NCBI GenBank assembly: GCA_003314535.1
Contig: POSG01000005.1
Span: 1-64,000, forward strand
Direction of reading: 5' to 3'
DNA length: 64,000 nucleotides
From: Geobacter sp.
GTDB taxonomy: Bacteria > Desulfobacterota > Desulfuromonadia > Geobacterales > Geobacteraceae
The notes below the pieces were generated by a model. That model searched no databases. It worked only from the letters and a program-made list of their open reading frames with translations, and was not told where the DNA came from. The position numbers and the translations under genes were made by a program. This document shows positions 7,954-17,158 of the stretch, one piece after another. Every line of letters begins with the position of its first letter. Position 1 is the stretch's first letter.

Positions 7954-9668
7954 TATTTCACTCCCTTTTCCGGGGCCGAACTGAAGAACACCCCGTTTCG
8001 CCCGCTCCGCTTGGCTTCGTACAGAAGCCTGTCCGCTTCCTTGTTAAGGCTCGTGGAATCGGTGAAATCGGGGTAATGGGCGATGCCGCAGCTGAAGGTC
8101 ACCGCAAAGCCTCCGTCGTCGGATTCATGCCGTATCCTCCCGAAGTTTTCCCGTATTTCGTCCATGACACGACAAGCCTGCTCCGGCTCCGTATCCAGGA
8201 GAATAATGGCGAACTCCTCCCCCCCGTAGCGCCCTATCACATCGGATTTCCTCAACCGCTGCTGCAAAAGTCGGGAAAGCATCACTATCACCTGATCACC
8301 CGCAAGATGACCGTAAGAATCATTTATTGACTTGAAATTGTCTATATCCACCATGGCTAAGCAGAAGCGGCCGTGGTTTCTCCTCGCCCGCAGAACTGCC
8401 AGATCCAGCTGCTCCTTTGTCTTGGAATGATTCAGGAGGCCGGTCAGGCTGTCCTTGTCCATGAATGAACGGATGATGCGCATCCGCTCAGCCCGTATGG
8501 TTACGGAGGAAATAAGATGCTCCGGCTTGATGGGCTTGGTCAGGAAATCGTCTGCGCCGATGCGCAGCGCGCTCAGCTGCCGCTCCTTCCTGGTTTCCGA
8601 CGACAGATAGACAATGGGGATGCTGACGTAGGCCTCCATCTGGCGGATGATCTTCGCCAGTTCATCACCGTGGCACCCCTCCATGTACATGTCCATGAGA
8701 ATCAGCTCGGGATGGAACTCCACAAGGTGCTCGACGATGTGCATGGGATCGTTTACCACGCGGGTGTTCATGCCGTACTGCTCCAGCGTCAATGCGTAAA
8801 ACCCTGACAGGTCCTGGTCGTCATCCACTATCAGGATACGGTAGGGATCGTCCTTCCTGTCACCGGTCAGCTGATCAAGCTTCTCGATAAGCGCACATAT
8901 TCTGAGCGGCTTGGTAAGATACGCGTCGCCTCCGGCTCTTACCGACGCGAGACGCGCAGAGAAGTCATCCAGTTGCGAGATGAAAATAACCGGGATGTGA
9001 CGCATCGCATCTTTCTGGATGGACGCGATCGCCTCAGCACCGGCGGCTCTTCCCTCCGGGAACATAAGGTCCATGATGATTGCCGCAGGTGGTGTTTCCC
9101 CGACGTTCTTCGCCAGTTCTTCAAGCCCCGCAAAAGTCCGGACTTCGTAGCCGAAGCAACCGATCTGCAAACCAAGGTTCTGCAGGAGACATACATCGTC
9201 TTCAACAATGAAGACCAGCCTCTTCTGTTCAGAATTGAAAGGAGCTACCGGCACAGATTCTTCAAATCGCTGCCGAGCGAGTTCTTCGCACTTTGATGCT
9301 ATGCTCGCGGACATCAGGGCTTCCAGGCCGGCATCGATCCTTTCCCACACCTCAGGGTCAAACGGACTATTGTCGTCAAGTATGTCCCTGACCAGAATTT
9401 CCGCATTCTTTGCCGCTCGCCCGACCTCGCCGAAACCGAAGGAAGGGGCCGATCCTGCCAGAGTGTGAAGCATGCCGTACAGGGAGTCAGCCACGTCCCT
9501 GTCCGTTTTGTTCTCCAGCAGCCGGCTCCATCGAGCCTCGATCCTTCCCAACGTATGGGGAAGCGATCGGATGTACTTGTCCCTCAATGCCCGAAGCTTG
9601 TCCCTTGGCGAAATATCGGTCGACTTCTTATCCTTGTTTGAAGCGTTCACAATGATATCTCTTTGCAT
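7953..9668 (-). CDS. Hpt-REC-REC-GGDEF diguanylate cyclase
   Basis: A 571-residue cytoplasmic protein. Residues about 30-110 form an Hpt module (phosphoacceptor His in MLHTLAGSAPSFGFGEVG). Two receivers follow, at about 145-260 (FIVEDDVCLL, IIMDLMFPEG, LTKPL) and about 265-385 (LIVDDDQDLS, ILMDMYMEG, LTKPI). A GGDEF domain occupies about 400-560 with an intact active motif RYGGEEF and an inhibitory I-site RKSD five residues before it. It should make c-di-GMP, be activated by phosphorylation and be inhibited by its product. Its position in the operon after the CheA-REC gene makes it the likely output, equivalent to WspR. WspR itself has one receiver and no Hpt, so this architecture is more complex and could carry an internal phosphorelay. 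Confidence 0.9.
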   Translation of the reverse strand: MQRDIIVNASNKDKKSTDISPRDKLRALRDKYIRSLPHTLGRIEARWSRLLENKTDRDVADSLYGMLHTLAGSAPSFGFGEVGRAAKNAEILVRDILDDNSPFDPEVWERIDAGLEALMSASIASKCEELARQRFEESVPVAPFNSEQKRLVFIVEDDVCLLQNLGLQIGCFGYEVRTFAGLEELAKNVGETPPAAIIMDLMFPEGRAAGAEAIASIQKDAMRHIPVIFISQLDDFSARLASVRAGGDAYLTKPLRICALIEKLDQLTGDRKDDPYRILIVDDDQDLSGFYALTLEQYGMNTRVVNDPMHIVEHLVEFHPELILMDMYMEGCHGDELAKIIRQMEAYVSIPIVYLSSETRKERQLSALRIGADDFLTKPIKPEHLISSVTIRAERMRIIRSFMDKDSLTGLLNHSKTKEQLDLAVLRARRNHGRFCLAMVDIDNFKSINDSYGHLAGDQVIVMLSRLLQQRLRKSDVIGRYGGEEFAIILLDTEPEQACRVMDEIRENFGRIRHESDDGGFAVTFSCGIAHYPDFTDSTSLNKEADRLLYEAKRSGRNGVFFSSAPEKGVK

Positions 9669-9695
9669 AAATCTTCCGGTTTCCTATCCCGCCTT

Positions 9696-11864
9696 TCAGG
9701 CAACAAGGTTGTGAATGGTTTCCACAAGGGTTTTCTGGTCAAAGGCTCCTTTGACGATATAGGCGTTGGCCCCTACCATGAGCCCTCTCCTGCGATCATC
9801 TTCCCGCTCCCTTGATGTGACAATGATGATGGGTGTATGGCGGTACCTTTCGTCAGTCCTCAGCTTTTCCGTCAGGGCAAACCCGTCCAGGCGGGGCATC
9901 TCGATATCGGTGACCACAGCGTCGAACAACCGCTCCCGTGTTTTTTCCAGCGCTTCCAGTCCGTCTCCCGCCACGACCACATGATATCCGTGAGCTTCAA
10001 TGATGCTCTTCTCGATTTCACGGGTGCTTATCGAATCGTCGACCACCAGCACAGCCAGCTCCTTCCGTGTTACGCCCCCCCCGGAAGCGGGCTTCATACT
10101 GCTCGCTTCCCTTGCCGCGATGCACAGCCGGGGAACATTGAGAACTGCAACGACATTTCGTCTCCCTCTTGACGTCACCCCTGAGACCACGCCGATTTTT
10201 TCCAGGTGTCCAGGCAGCGGCTTGACCACGGAACTGTCCTCGTTCACCACTTCATCGATCACCAAGCCCAGTTTTTCGTTTCCAGTGGCAACAACAGCGA
10301 TGAGCATCCGTTCTCTCTCACCGTCACATTTTCCCGGTAGTGAAAGAAGAGAAGCCAGCCCATCTACAGGAATCACTTCGTTGCGCAGGCGGACGGCTCT
10401 TTTGTTCACAACATTGATGAGGTCGCTGCGGGACACCAGCAGCACCTCTTCCACCGAATCGGCGAGGAAAGCGAACTCCCTGCCCCCGGCCGAGACGAAC
10501 AGGAGTCTGAAAAGCGCCAGGTTGAGAGGCAGTTTGAGGTAAAATGCAGTGCCGCGGCCCTCCCGCGAATCGATACGGATGCTGCCCTTCAGATCATCTA
10601 TGATGTTTTTCCGCACCACATCCAGGCCGACTCCCCGACCCGACACATCGGTGACCATTTCACTGGTGCTGAACCCGGGCAGGAATATGTATTCCCTCAA
10701 CTGCGCGTCGGACATCGCGTCCAGGGTCTCCCGGTCAGCCAGCCGCCTGCGCAGCGCCCCGTCGCGAACCTTCTCCAGCGGGACTCCTTTTCCGTCATCG
10801 CGAACAACGACCATCACGCTTCCCCTCTCGAACCACGCCGAAAGCCGGATGGCGCCTTTTTCGTCCTTTCCCGACCGGAGACGCTCCTCCCTGGTTTCGA
10901 TGCCATGGTCTAGGGCATTGCGAATCAAATGGAGCAGAGGGGCGCCGATCTTCTCGATGATCAGCTTATCCAGCTCGATCTCGCTGCCTTCGATAATGAA
11001 CTCCACTTCCTTGCCGAGAGACAGGGCCATGTCACGTACAGTACGCGGAAAACTGTCGAAGACCGTCGACAGCGGCAGAGTACGCAGGGAAAGCGATGCC
11101 TCCAGCAGCTGACGCGAAAAGTGCTCGCCCGTAACCCTTTGATCTTTAAGCGATGAATACGCTTCAGCGAGAATGGTGTGCAATTCTTCCAGCGCCCCAT
11201 CGCTTGGCCCGCGGGTGGAAGCGGCAATCCTTTCCGAAAGCCGGAGCGCCTTGCCGAGGTGGGCAAGAACCTCAGCCGTACGCTTTTCCTGTGTCGCAAT
11301 CCCCCCCATCAACCGTATCAGTTCGTCAATCTTTCCGGCTGATACGCGGATCGTATCTTCATTCCCCGGTTTCTTCCGGGAAGAGTCATTCCACCCTTCA
11401 TCGCCCGCATTCCCTGCTTCCCCCCGCAATGGATTCCCGCCGGCAACGGGGCACTCGTCACGCTGTCCAGTGCCGACCCCACCCGCCACCTTTTCCAGTT
11501 CGGCGCACAACTCCGCAAATTGCCCGTCGGTCTCCATTCCTCCGGCAGCCCGATCCAGCAAGCAGGAGATAGCATCCACTCCCCGAAACAGCAATGTCCA
11601 GACCCCGTGTGAACATGGCGGCATCTTATCGTTCTTCATGGCGTCGAAGACATCCTCCATCCGGTGCGCAACCGTAGAGATGGAAATGAGCTTCAACATC
11701 CTCGCCGCCCCCTTGACGGTATGTGCCGAGCGGCAGACGGCATCGAGGGTTCCACGGTCTTCGGGAAATCCCTCCAGGTGAACCAGTCCCTTTTGCATGC
11801 CGATGCAATGTTCCCTGGCCTCCTGGATGAAGCGCACCAGAAGTTTGCCGCGATCAAGCGCCAT
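9696..11864 (-). CDS. CheA-family hybrid histidine kinase with C-terminal receiver (WspE-like)
   Basis: A 722-residue protein: Hpt/P1 with phosphoacceptor His in AHTVKGAARML (about residue 48), a short linker with no clear P2, the P3 dimerisation helices, HATPase P4 (LLHLIRNALDHGIETREE, then DDGKGVPLEKV and GRGVGLDVV), a CheW-like P5 (about 440-575) and a receiver (LAVLVVDDSISTREIEKS, with Asp in VVTDIEMPRLDG and Lys in YIVKG). It is the kinase of the chemosensory array, stimulated through the CheW-type couplers and the receptor. A CheA fused to REC is typical of Wsp, Frz and other non-flagellar systems. The start at ATG 11864 overlaps the cheR stop by 11 bp. Confidence 0.93.
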   Translation of the reverse strand: MALDRGKLLVRFIQEAREHCIGMQKGLVHLEGFPEDRGTLDAVCRSAHTVKGAARMLKLISISTVAHRMEDVFDAMKNDKMPPCSHGVWTLLFRGVDAISCLLDRAAGGMETDGQFAELCAELEKVAGGVGTGQRDECPVAGGNPLRGEAGNAGDEGWNDSSRKKPGNEDTIRVSAGKIDELIRLMGGIATQEKRTAEVLAHLGKALRLSERIAASTRGPSDGALEELHTILAEAYSSLKDQRVTGEHFSRQLLEASLSLRTLPLSTVFDSFPRTVRDMALSLGKEVEFIIEGSEIELDKLIIEKIGAPLLHLIRNALDHGIETREERLRSGKDEKGAIRLSAWFERGSVMVVVRDDGKGVPLEKVRDGALRRRLADRETLDAMSDAQLREYIFLPGFSTSEMVTDVSGRGVGLDVVRKNIIDDLKGSIRIDSREGRGTAFYLKLPLNLALFRLLFVSAGGREFAFLADSVEEVLLVSRSDLINVVNKRAVRLRNEVIPVDGLASLLSLPGKCDGERERMLIAVVATGNEKLGLVIDEVVNEDSSVVKPLPGHLEKIGVVSGVTSRGRRNVVAVLNVPRLCIAAREASSMKPASGGGVTRKELAVLVVDDSISTREIEKSIIEAHGYHVVVAGDGLEALEKTRERLFDAVVTDIEMPRLDGFALTEKLRTDERYRHTPIIIVTSREREDDRRRGLMVGANAYIVKGAFDQKTLVETIHNLVA

Positions 11865-13341
11865 TGCTTGCCCTCTTTAACGTCTGGAGTTTTCGCCGGC
11901 ACAAAGTTTCCAGTTCTGTCGCCGAGAAAGTGAATGGAGCGTCCGTCAACCCATGATTGTGGAAATCCCCATTGTCAAGGATCTTCAGGATGATCTCGTA
12001 CTCGCGCCGTGCAGGCTCGATCTCGCCGCGCTCCAGGTGCGTTTCCGCGAGAAAATAGTGGGCAGGCCAGGAAGAAGGCTGAATGTAGACCGATTCACGA
12101 AGATGTTCCAGCGCCGACAGGCCATCTCCCTTGATCCGTGAAATCAGACCGAGGGAAAACGCTGCGTCCAGGGAAAACCTGTCGAATGCCTGCACTTTTC
12201 GAAACGAAGCCTGAGCATCGTTCAGCATTGAAAGCTTCATCTGGATCAAGCCCTTGAGGGTGTGGGCAAGTATGCTGTCGGGGGAACTCTCTATGACTCT
12301 GTCGAGTTGGGCCAAAGTCTCGTAGTGCTCCCCCGCGCAAATCTGGAGCGCCGCTTTTGTGCCCGGCAGGGCCGGTTCCGGGTCACTGGTGCAGGCAATC
12401 CTGCGGTTCGGGACGTCGCCCCGAATTGATCCCAGTGACTTGGGTTGGGGGGAGGGCCTGGCCACGGCCGGTTTCCCCGCAGCATGCCCGCATCTCATTT
12501 CGCGTGTTCCGCATTCCCCCGCCTTTCGGCGCCCTGCCTCCTTTCTGAAAAGAAATGCGCCCTCAAGTGCAACGATGGAAAGAACGCTCCTGTTGTGGAA
12601 AAAAGTTTCTGACGGACTGACAAACAGGTACCCCCCCTCCTTCATAATGCCGGCCAGGCGGTTGAATATACCCTTGCGAACTTCGTGGGAGAAGTAGATG
12701 GAAACATTCCGGTAAAATATTACGTCCACCTCCGAGAGTTCCGGGGGATACGTTCCTGCCAAGAGGTTGAGCGGAAGAAATGAGACAGATTCCCGGAGCC
12801 ATTCGCGAACCCGCCAGACCCCGGGAGAGATTTCATCGAAATACCTCTTGCGCAGATCGTCGGGGAAATCCCGGAACGAGCGCCCGCCGAACACCCCCTC
12901 CTTCGCCCGTTTGATGGCTCTGGAATCGATATCGACACCGATCACCGTCATTCCCCTCACATCCTCCCTGCCGAAACATTCCGCAAGCGATATCAGAATT
13001 GAATAGGCTTCCTCGCCGGTGGAGCAACCGGCGCTGAGAAAAGTGAGCCTGCCGGATGTTTTGACGTGACCGAGCAACTCGGGAACGACATTTGCCGACA
13101 GAAGAGTGAAATGATTCACGTCCCGGAAGAAGTAGGTCTCATTGACGGTGAGAGTTTCGATCAGTTCGGAGAGCTCGTCTCTTTGGGTGTTGAGAATGGA
13201 CAGGTAGTTATCCGCGGAACAGACCGATCGGACTGCCATCCTGGCGCGAATCCCGGCTTCCAGCAGCAGTGTCTTCTCGTTCTCGAAAACAAGGCCGCAC
13301 GACTTCTCAAGCAGTTCACGGAAACGGTTGAGATCATTCAT
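11854..13341 (-). CDS. Chemotaxis methyltransferase CheR with C-terminal TPR repeats (WspC-like)
   Basis: A 495-residue protein that methylates receptor glutamates with S-adenosylmethionine. The N-terminal CheR helical domain (MNDLNRFRELLEKSCG) is followed by the SAM-binding domain (LSAGCSTGEEAYSILI; NVSIYFSHEVRKGIFN). A low-complexity linker leads to about four TPR units (about 345-490, for example AHTLKGLIQMKLSMLNDAQ). TPR-bearing CheR is the WspC/FrzF type rather than the flagellar type. I chose ATG 13341 because it forms an ATGA overlap with the cheB stop and has GGAG upstream. A longer frame to 13446 runs through cheB coding sequence without a ribosome site. Confidence 0.92.
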   Translation of the reverse strand: MNDLNRFRELLEKSCGLVFENEKTLLLEAGIRARMAVRSVCSADNYLSILNTQRDELSELIETLTVNETYFFRDVNHFTLLSANVVPELLGHVKTSGRLTFLSAGCSTGEEAYSILISLAECFGREDVRGMTVIGVDIDSRAIKRAKEGVFGGRSFRDFPDDLRKRYFDEISPGVWRVREWLRESVSFLPLNLLAGTYPPELSEVDVIFYRNVSIYFSHEVRKGIFNRLAGIMKEGGYLFVSPSETFFHNRSVLSIVALEGAFLFRKEAGRRKAGECGTREMRCGHAAGKPAVARPSPQPKSLGSIRGDVPNRRIACTSDPEPALPGTKAALQICAGEHYETLAQLDRVIESSPDSILAHTLKGLIQMKLSMLNDAQASFRKVQAFDRFSLDAAFSLGLISRIKGDGLSALEHLRESVYIQPSSWPAHYFLAETHLERGEIEPARREYEIILKILDNGDFHNHGLTDAPFTFSATELETLCRRKLQTLKRASNGA

Positions 13342-14423
13342 TTTGAGGTGCTCCCACATGTGCTGGGCATGGCAGGCAAACCTATCCAGAGGCGTTTCAC
13401 GATTTCCGCAGAAATCTTGTCCAGGGGAAGGACGATGCTGATGCAACCTTTCCCGATTGCCGCCTTCGGCATGCCGAAGACAGCCGAAGTGCTCTCGTCC
13501 TGGGCGATCGTCACGCCACCTGCTTCCCGGATGCGCGACATCCCCTCCGCGCCATCGTTCCCCATCCCGGTCAGTATCACACCGATGGCGCTCGAACCAT
13601 AAACTTCAGCAACGGATTCCAGGAGCACGTCACAACACGGCCGGTAGATGTCCATACCCCTGCGGTCTGAAAGAACAATCCTGCCGGTACGGCTGACGCT
13701 CATGTTCTGTTCCGAGGGAGAAACATATACACGCCCGGGGCATACGGTCTCGCCATTGACCGCAGAGTGAACTGCAATGCGGGAACTCCTGTCGAGCCAC
13801 TGCACCATAGAGTCCGTGAAGCCTTCCGACATGTGCTGGGCTACCAGCACAGGGGCATTCAGATCAGCCGGAAGCGTTGAAAGGATCAGGGACAGCGCCC
13901 TTGGTCCGCCCATGGAGGAAGCTATTGCCACCACCCCCCGGGAGGGTCCGGCAGGAGATGGTGTTTCACGTCCCCCCCGATATCGGCGTCCCGGAATCGT
14001 CTGCATCCTCCCGAGGGATGCCGGGACCCTGACTCCGGCGAGCGCTTTTACCTTTCCGGAGAGAAATATGAAAGGTCGGCCGACCCTCGGCTTTTCCATA
14101 ACCTCCAGCGCACCCTTCGACAGTGCGGCGAACGCTGTGTCCGCATCTTCCAAGGAGGTCAGCACAAGTATCGGCAGTGGATTACGAGCCATTATCTGCT
14201 CTATAGCGCAAAGGCCGTCCATCATCGGCATCTGGATATCGATCGTTATCAGGTCCGGCTTCAAATCGAGTGTCTTTTTAAGCGCCTCGACGCCATTTTC
14301 CGCCTCACCGACGACTTTTATGCCGCTGTCCCGGGAAAGCTGGGAAACGATCATTCCCCGCGCAACGGCACTGTCGTCCACCACCAGCACCCGGACCCCG
14401 CCCTCGTGCAAATCTGCCGCCAT
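13338..14423 (-). CDS. cheB: CheB methylesterase/deamidase with receiver domain (WspF-like)
   Basis: 361 residues. The receiver is at about 10-125 (VLVVDDSAVARGM, Asp in TIDIQMPMMDG, Lys in MEKP), followed by a linker and the CheB catalytic domain at about 165-350. The catalytic triad is visible: Ser in IASSMGGPRAL, His in VAQHMSEGF, Asp in LTGMGNDGAEG. It removes methyl groups from the receptor, giving adaptation, and is activated by phosphate from the CheA homologue. It starts 2 bp after the mcp stop and overlaps cheR. In Wsp systems loss of the equivalent WspF locks c-di-GMP production on. Confidence 0.94.
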   Translation of the reverse strand: MAADLHEGGVRVLVVDDSAVARGMIVSQLSRDSGIKVVGEAENGVEALKKTLDLKPDLITIDIQMPMMDGLCAIEQIMARNPLPILVLTSLEDADTAFAALSKGALEVMEKPRVGRPFIFLSGKVKALAGVRVPASLGRMQTIPGRRYRGGRETPSPAGPSRGVVAIASSMGGPRALSLILSTLPADLNAPVLVAQHMSEGFTDSMVQWLDRSSRIAVHSAVNGETVCPGRVYVSPSEQNMSVSRTGRIVLSDRRGMDIYRPCCDVLLESVAEVYGSSAIGVILTGMGNDGAEGMSRIREAGGVTIAQDESTSAVFGMPKAAIGKGCISIVLPLDKISAEIVKRLWIGLPAMPSTCGSTSK

Positions 14424-14425
14424 GG

Positions 14426-16096
14426 CTATGCCACCTCTATGGATTCTTCAGCTTGCCTGTCGGCCGACAAGGAGCAGGCAGCTTCATCCCAGGCAAACCT
14501 TTTCACCAGCTTCCTCAACTCAACCGCCATCACGGTCAGGTTCCTGCTTATCTCGCTGGTCTGCCGGATTGAATCGGAACTGAACCGGACTCCTTCCTCT
14601 ATGTCGCGTAGCGCTATCAGCACCTGGCCGCTGGCGGTCTGCTGCTGCTGGGTGGAGAATGAAATCTGCCGTGCTGCGTCCGTGGTGGATTCAGCCCCGG
14701 ATACCAGGTCGCGCAGCAGCTCAGCTGTATGCACGGAGTAATCCAGCCCGTCCCGGATTCCCTTGGAGCTTTTCTCCGAAGAAACGACAAGCCGGTTCAC
14801 CGCATCCAGGATCTCCGTCATCTTTCCCTCAATGTCGCTGGTGGATTCGAAGACACTGTCGGCAAGCCGGCGAATCTCCGAAGCCACTACCCCGAAACGC
14901 TTTCCGGCCTCGCCCGCGCTTGCAGCCTCCAGGGCGGCATTGAATGCTATCAGCTTGGTCTGGTTGGCTATGCTGTTGATGATATCCATGATCTTGGTTA
15001 TTTCCTTGGATTTTCTGCCCAGTTCCACAATTTCTCCAATCCCCGTTTCATTGTCGCAGCTGATCTCGTTCATCTTGGCCGTGAGGGTTTCCACTTGTAT
15101 CGCGCCATCCTTAGTGTCGCGGAGAGTATTGTCCGCAATGTCGACCACACCCTGGCTGTGCCGCGCGATGTCGGTAGCCGTCGAAGTGAACTCCTCCATG
15201 GTCGAGGATATCTCCGAAACCGAACTGGAAAGCTGAGAGGAAAAACTCGCCTGCTGATGGACAGTGGTGGAAATTGTACCGGCAAAAGAATTTATTTCCC
15301 CGATTGAATCAGCCACATGGGTGATTATGTACTGCATTTTTGCCAGAAGCTCGTTGAATTCCCTCGCCACCAGCCCTATCTCGTCCCGCGCGCCCTCTTC
15401 CAGCCTGATGCTCAGGTCCGTGCAATCGTTTTCCGCTTTATGGATCCGGCGCAGCTTTTCAACGATCGTCTTCAGGGGATGGAGGAGTTTGCCCACCATC
15501 AGGACCGAAACGAGGCCGAAGAAACCTCCGACCAGCAACGCTATGAGAATCCCTCCTTGTTTCAAACGCTCATACCCTGCATAGTAATCGGATTTCTTGA
15601 CCCCGACGAACAGGGCGCCGATGATCTCCCCGGCATCATTGCGGATCGGATCATAGGCGGTAAAATAGGGAACGCCCAGGATAACGGCTTCGCCACGGTA
15701 AGACTTTCCCTCGCGGAACAATGCATCACGGGGCGCACCATCCAGGATCGTCCCAATGGCCCTGGCACCATTCCCGGTCATTACATTGGTGGACACGCGA
15801 CGCTCTCCCATGAAAATTGTAGCAGCGCCGCCGAACAGTTCCTTGATTTTGTCCGGGAGTTCGTTATTGCCGTTGACCACATAGTCTCCGGCCAGGAGCT
15901 TTCCGTCCCGTATGTGAAACCTGTTTCCCTTGTCCTTGAGCAGTTCCCAGAAAACGCGAAGATGGGATTCCTCGACAACCCTTGCACGAGACACGGCGTC
16001 ACGTTGGATCTGCATAAGTGAAAAACACGTGGTGATGGCAATAGCCGAGGTTACCAGAATTATGTTCAGCAGGGTGAACTTGGTACGTATCTTCAT
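14426..16096 (-). CDS. Methyl-accepting chemotaxis protein with periplasmic Cache sensor
   Basis: A 556-residue receptor. Membrane helix 1 is at about 10-30 (FTLLNIILVTSAIAITT). A periplasmic single-Cache-like sensor (about 35-185, ending YDPIRNDAGEIIGALFVGVKK) precedes membrane helix 2 (GGILIALLVGGFFGLVSVLMV), a HAMP segment and a long cytoplasmic signalling coiled coil with the conserved tip region around GVVASEIRRLADS. No C-terminal NWETF-like pentapeptide is present. ATG 16096 is chosen because it overlaps the upstream stop (ATGA) and has AGGAG; the 8 extra residues of the longer frame have no such support. It is the only receptor in the operon. Its ligand is unknown. Confidence 0.93.
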   Translation of the reverse strand: MKIRTKFTLLNIILVTSAIAITTCFSLMQIQRDAVSRARVVEESHLRVFWELLKDKGNRFHIRDGKLLAGDYVVNGNNELPDKIKELFGGAATIFMGERRVSTNVMTGNGARAIGTILDGAPRDALFREGKSYRGEAVILGVPYFTAYDPIRNDAGEIIGALFVGVKKSDYYAGYERLKQGGILIALLVGGFFGLVSVLMVGKLLHPLKTIVEKLRRIHKAENDCTDLSIRLEEGARDEIGLVAREFNELLAKMQYIITHVADSIGEINSFAGTISTTVHQQASFSSQLSSSVSEISSTMEEFTSTATDIARHSQGVVDIADNTLRDTKDGAIQVETLTAKMNEISCDNETGIGEIVELGRKSKEITKIMDIINSIANQTKLIAFNAALEAASAGEAGKRFGVVASEIRRLADSVFESTSDIEGKMTEILDAVNRLVVSSEKSSKGIRDGLDYSVHTAELLRDLVSGAESTTDAARQISFSTQQQQTASGQVLIALRDIEEGVRFSSDSIRQTSEISRNLTVMAVELRKLVKRFAWDEAACSLSADRQAEESIEVA

Positions 16097-16536
16097 GTAA
16101 TTTCTCCTAACGGATGCCACAGGTTTCTCATGCTGGCCAGCATCTCGAGATCGAGTACAAGCAGGATTCCCGCCTTCCAGGGCAACGCGGCCCAGATCCC
16201 CCTCTCCTTTGCAAACGATTCGACCAGGAGAGGGAGGGGCTGCAGGAGGCGCATTTCAACGGAAACAAGATCCTCCGGCGACTCTATTATGAACGTGCAT
16301 TCATTTTCACCCTTTCTTACGACGCAGGTTTCAGGAAACATGCAAGCTGTCGTTGATTCGCCATGCCCGACCGCAAAGTGCAAAGGGACGGCATTGAGCG
16401 GCGGATCGTCCCGGTCACATGGCCCGAGCGAGGCAACCTGGTCCGCATCAGCACCGAAGCGGAGTCCCCCGGATGAAAATATCATCAGCCTGAACAGCCG
16501 GCTTTCGGCGTGTTTTTCTTCCCTCCCGGATCGCAT
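16093..16536 (-). CDS. CheW-like coupling protein (second, divergent)
   Basis: 147 residues. The fold looks CheW-like (LMIFSSGGLRFGADADQVASL at the start, then beta-strand-rich segments and an ALPWKAGILLVLDLEML C-terminus), but conservation is low. It begins at ATG 16536, 4 bp after the stop of the first cheW, and ends with an ATGA overlap onto mcp. The longer frame reaching 16704 lies over cheW in another frame and is rejected. With the other CheW it parallels the WspB/WspD pair. The assignment rests largely on operon position. Confidence 0.65.
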   Translation of the reverse strand: MRSGREEKHAESRLFRLMIFSSGGLRFGADADQVASLGPCDRDDPPLNAVPLHFAVGHGESTTACMFPETCVVRKGENECTFIIESPEDLVSVEMRLLQPLPLLVESFAKERGIWAALPWKAGILLVLDLEMLASMRNLWHPLGEIT

Positions 16537-16540
16537 GACT

Positions 16541-17062
16541 TCAGGCAACCGTTGCCTTGGCAAAGATACTTGCCAGGTCCAGCAGGATGACGCTCCTGTC
16601 ACCGCAATCCATGCGGCCTGCCACGTATCCCCTTGTTTCGTCGCCCAAAGTAGCCGGCGCCGGCATGATTGCGCTTTGCGTGACATCGGCCACGTCCTCA
16701 ACATAATCTACGAGAACACCCGAGCGGATGGAACCGCTTTGTGCCATGAGGATATAGTTTTCCCCCTTTTCAACTGCGGGGAGCCCCAGGACCATTCGCA
16801 GATCCAGGACCGATTCTATTTCTCCGCGCAGTTCCATCAGTCCTCTAATGCATTCCGGTGTGCCCGGAATCGGACAGATGTTCCCCGTCGGGACTATTTC
16901 CAGCATCTCGCGACCAGGCATTGCGTAGTATTCCCCGGACAGGGTAAATATGACCATCTTTTCCGGTATTTCGTCGATTTCCCGGATTTTTTCCCGATCC
17001 TTCATGAGTTTAATTTCGCCCAGGATCATGTCGCTTTTGAAGAATTCGCTTTCGGCAGGCAT
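16541..17062 (-). CDS. CheW-family coupling protein
   Basis: 173 residues. The CheW fold is clear: MVIFTLSGEYYAMPGREMLE, ICPIPGTPECIRGLMELRGE, then SVLDLRMVLGLP and a C-terminal VILLDLASIF. It bridges the receptor tip to the CheA homologue. ATG 17062 has GGGGGA upstream; a TTG six codons earlier is weaker. It is the first gene of the chemosensory operon and follows a sigma-28-type promoter about 70 bp upstream. Confidence 0.9.
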   Translation of the reverse strand: MPAESEFFKSDMILGEIKLMKDREKIREIDEIPEKMVIFTLSGEYYAMPGREMLEIVPTGNICPIPGTPECIRGLMELRGEIESVLDLRMVLGLPAVEKGENYILMAQSGSIRSGVLVDYVEDVADVTQSAIMPAPATLGDETRGYVAGRMDCGDRSVILLDLASIFAKATVA

Positions 17063-17131
17063 CACGTCCCCCTGAGGCAAGTAGTCGTCGAACCGAACTG
17101 AAGCTTCGTACGCGGAAGCGCATTAATGAAA

Positions 17132-17158
17132 CTATCGGCCGGTAAGAGACAAACTTGA
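17132..17158 (-). promoter_or_regulatory. Sigma-28 (FliA) type promoter of the chemosensory operon
   Basis: Reading the minus strand: TCAAGTTT (17151-17158), exactly 11 bp, then GCCGATAG (17132-17139). The FliA consensus is TAAAGTTT-N11-GCCGATAA, so 14 of 16 positions match with the right spacing. It lies 70 bp before the first cheW, pointing into the operon. Confidence 0.72.

Noticed and set aside
13342-13446. Longer cheR start at 13446
   Set aside because: The extra 35 codons are cheB sequence in another frame. ATG 13341 has an ATGA overlap and GGAG.
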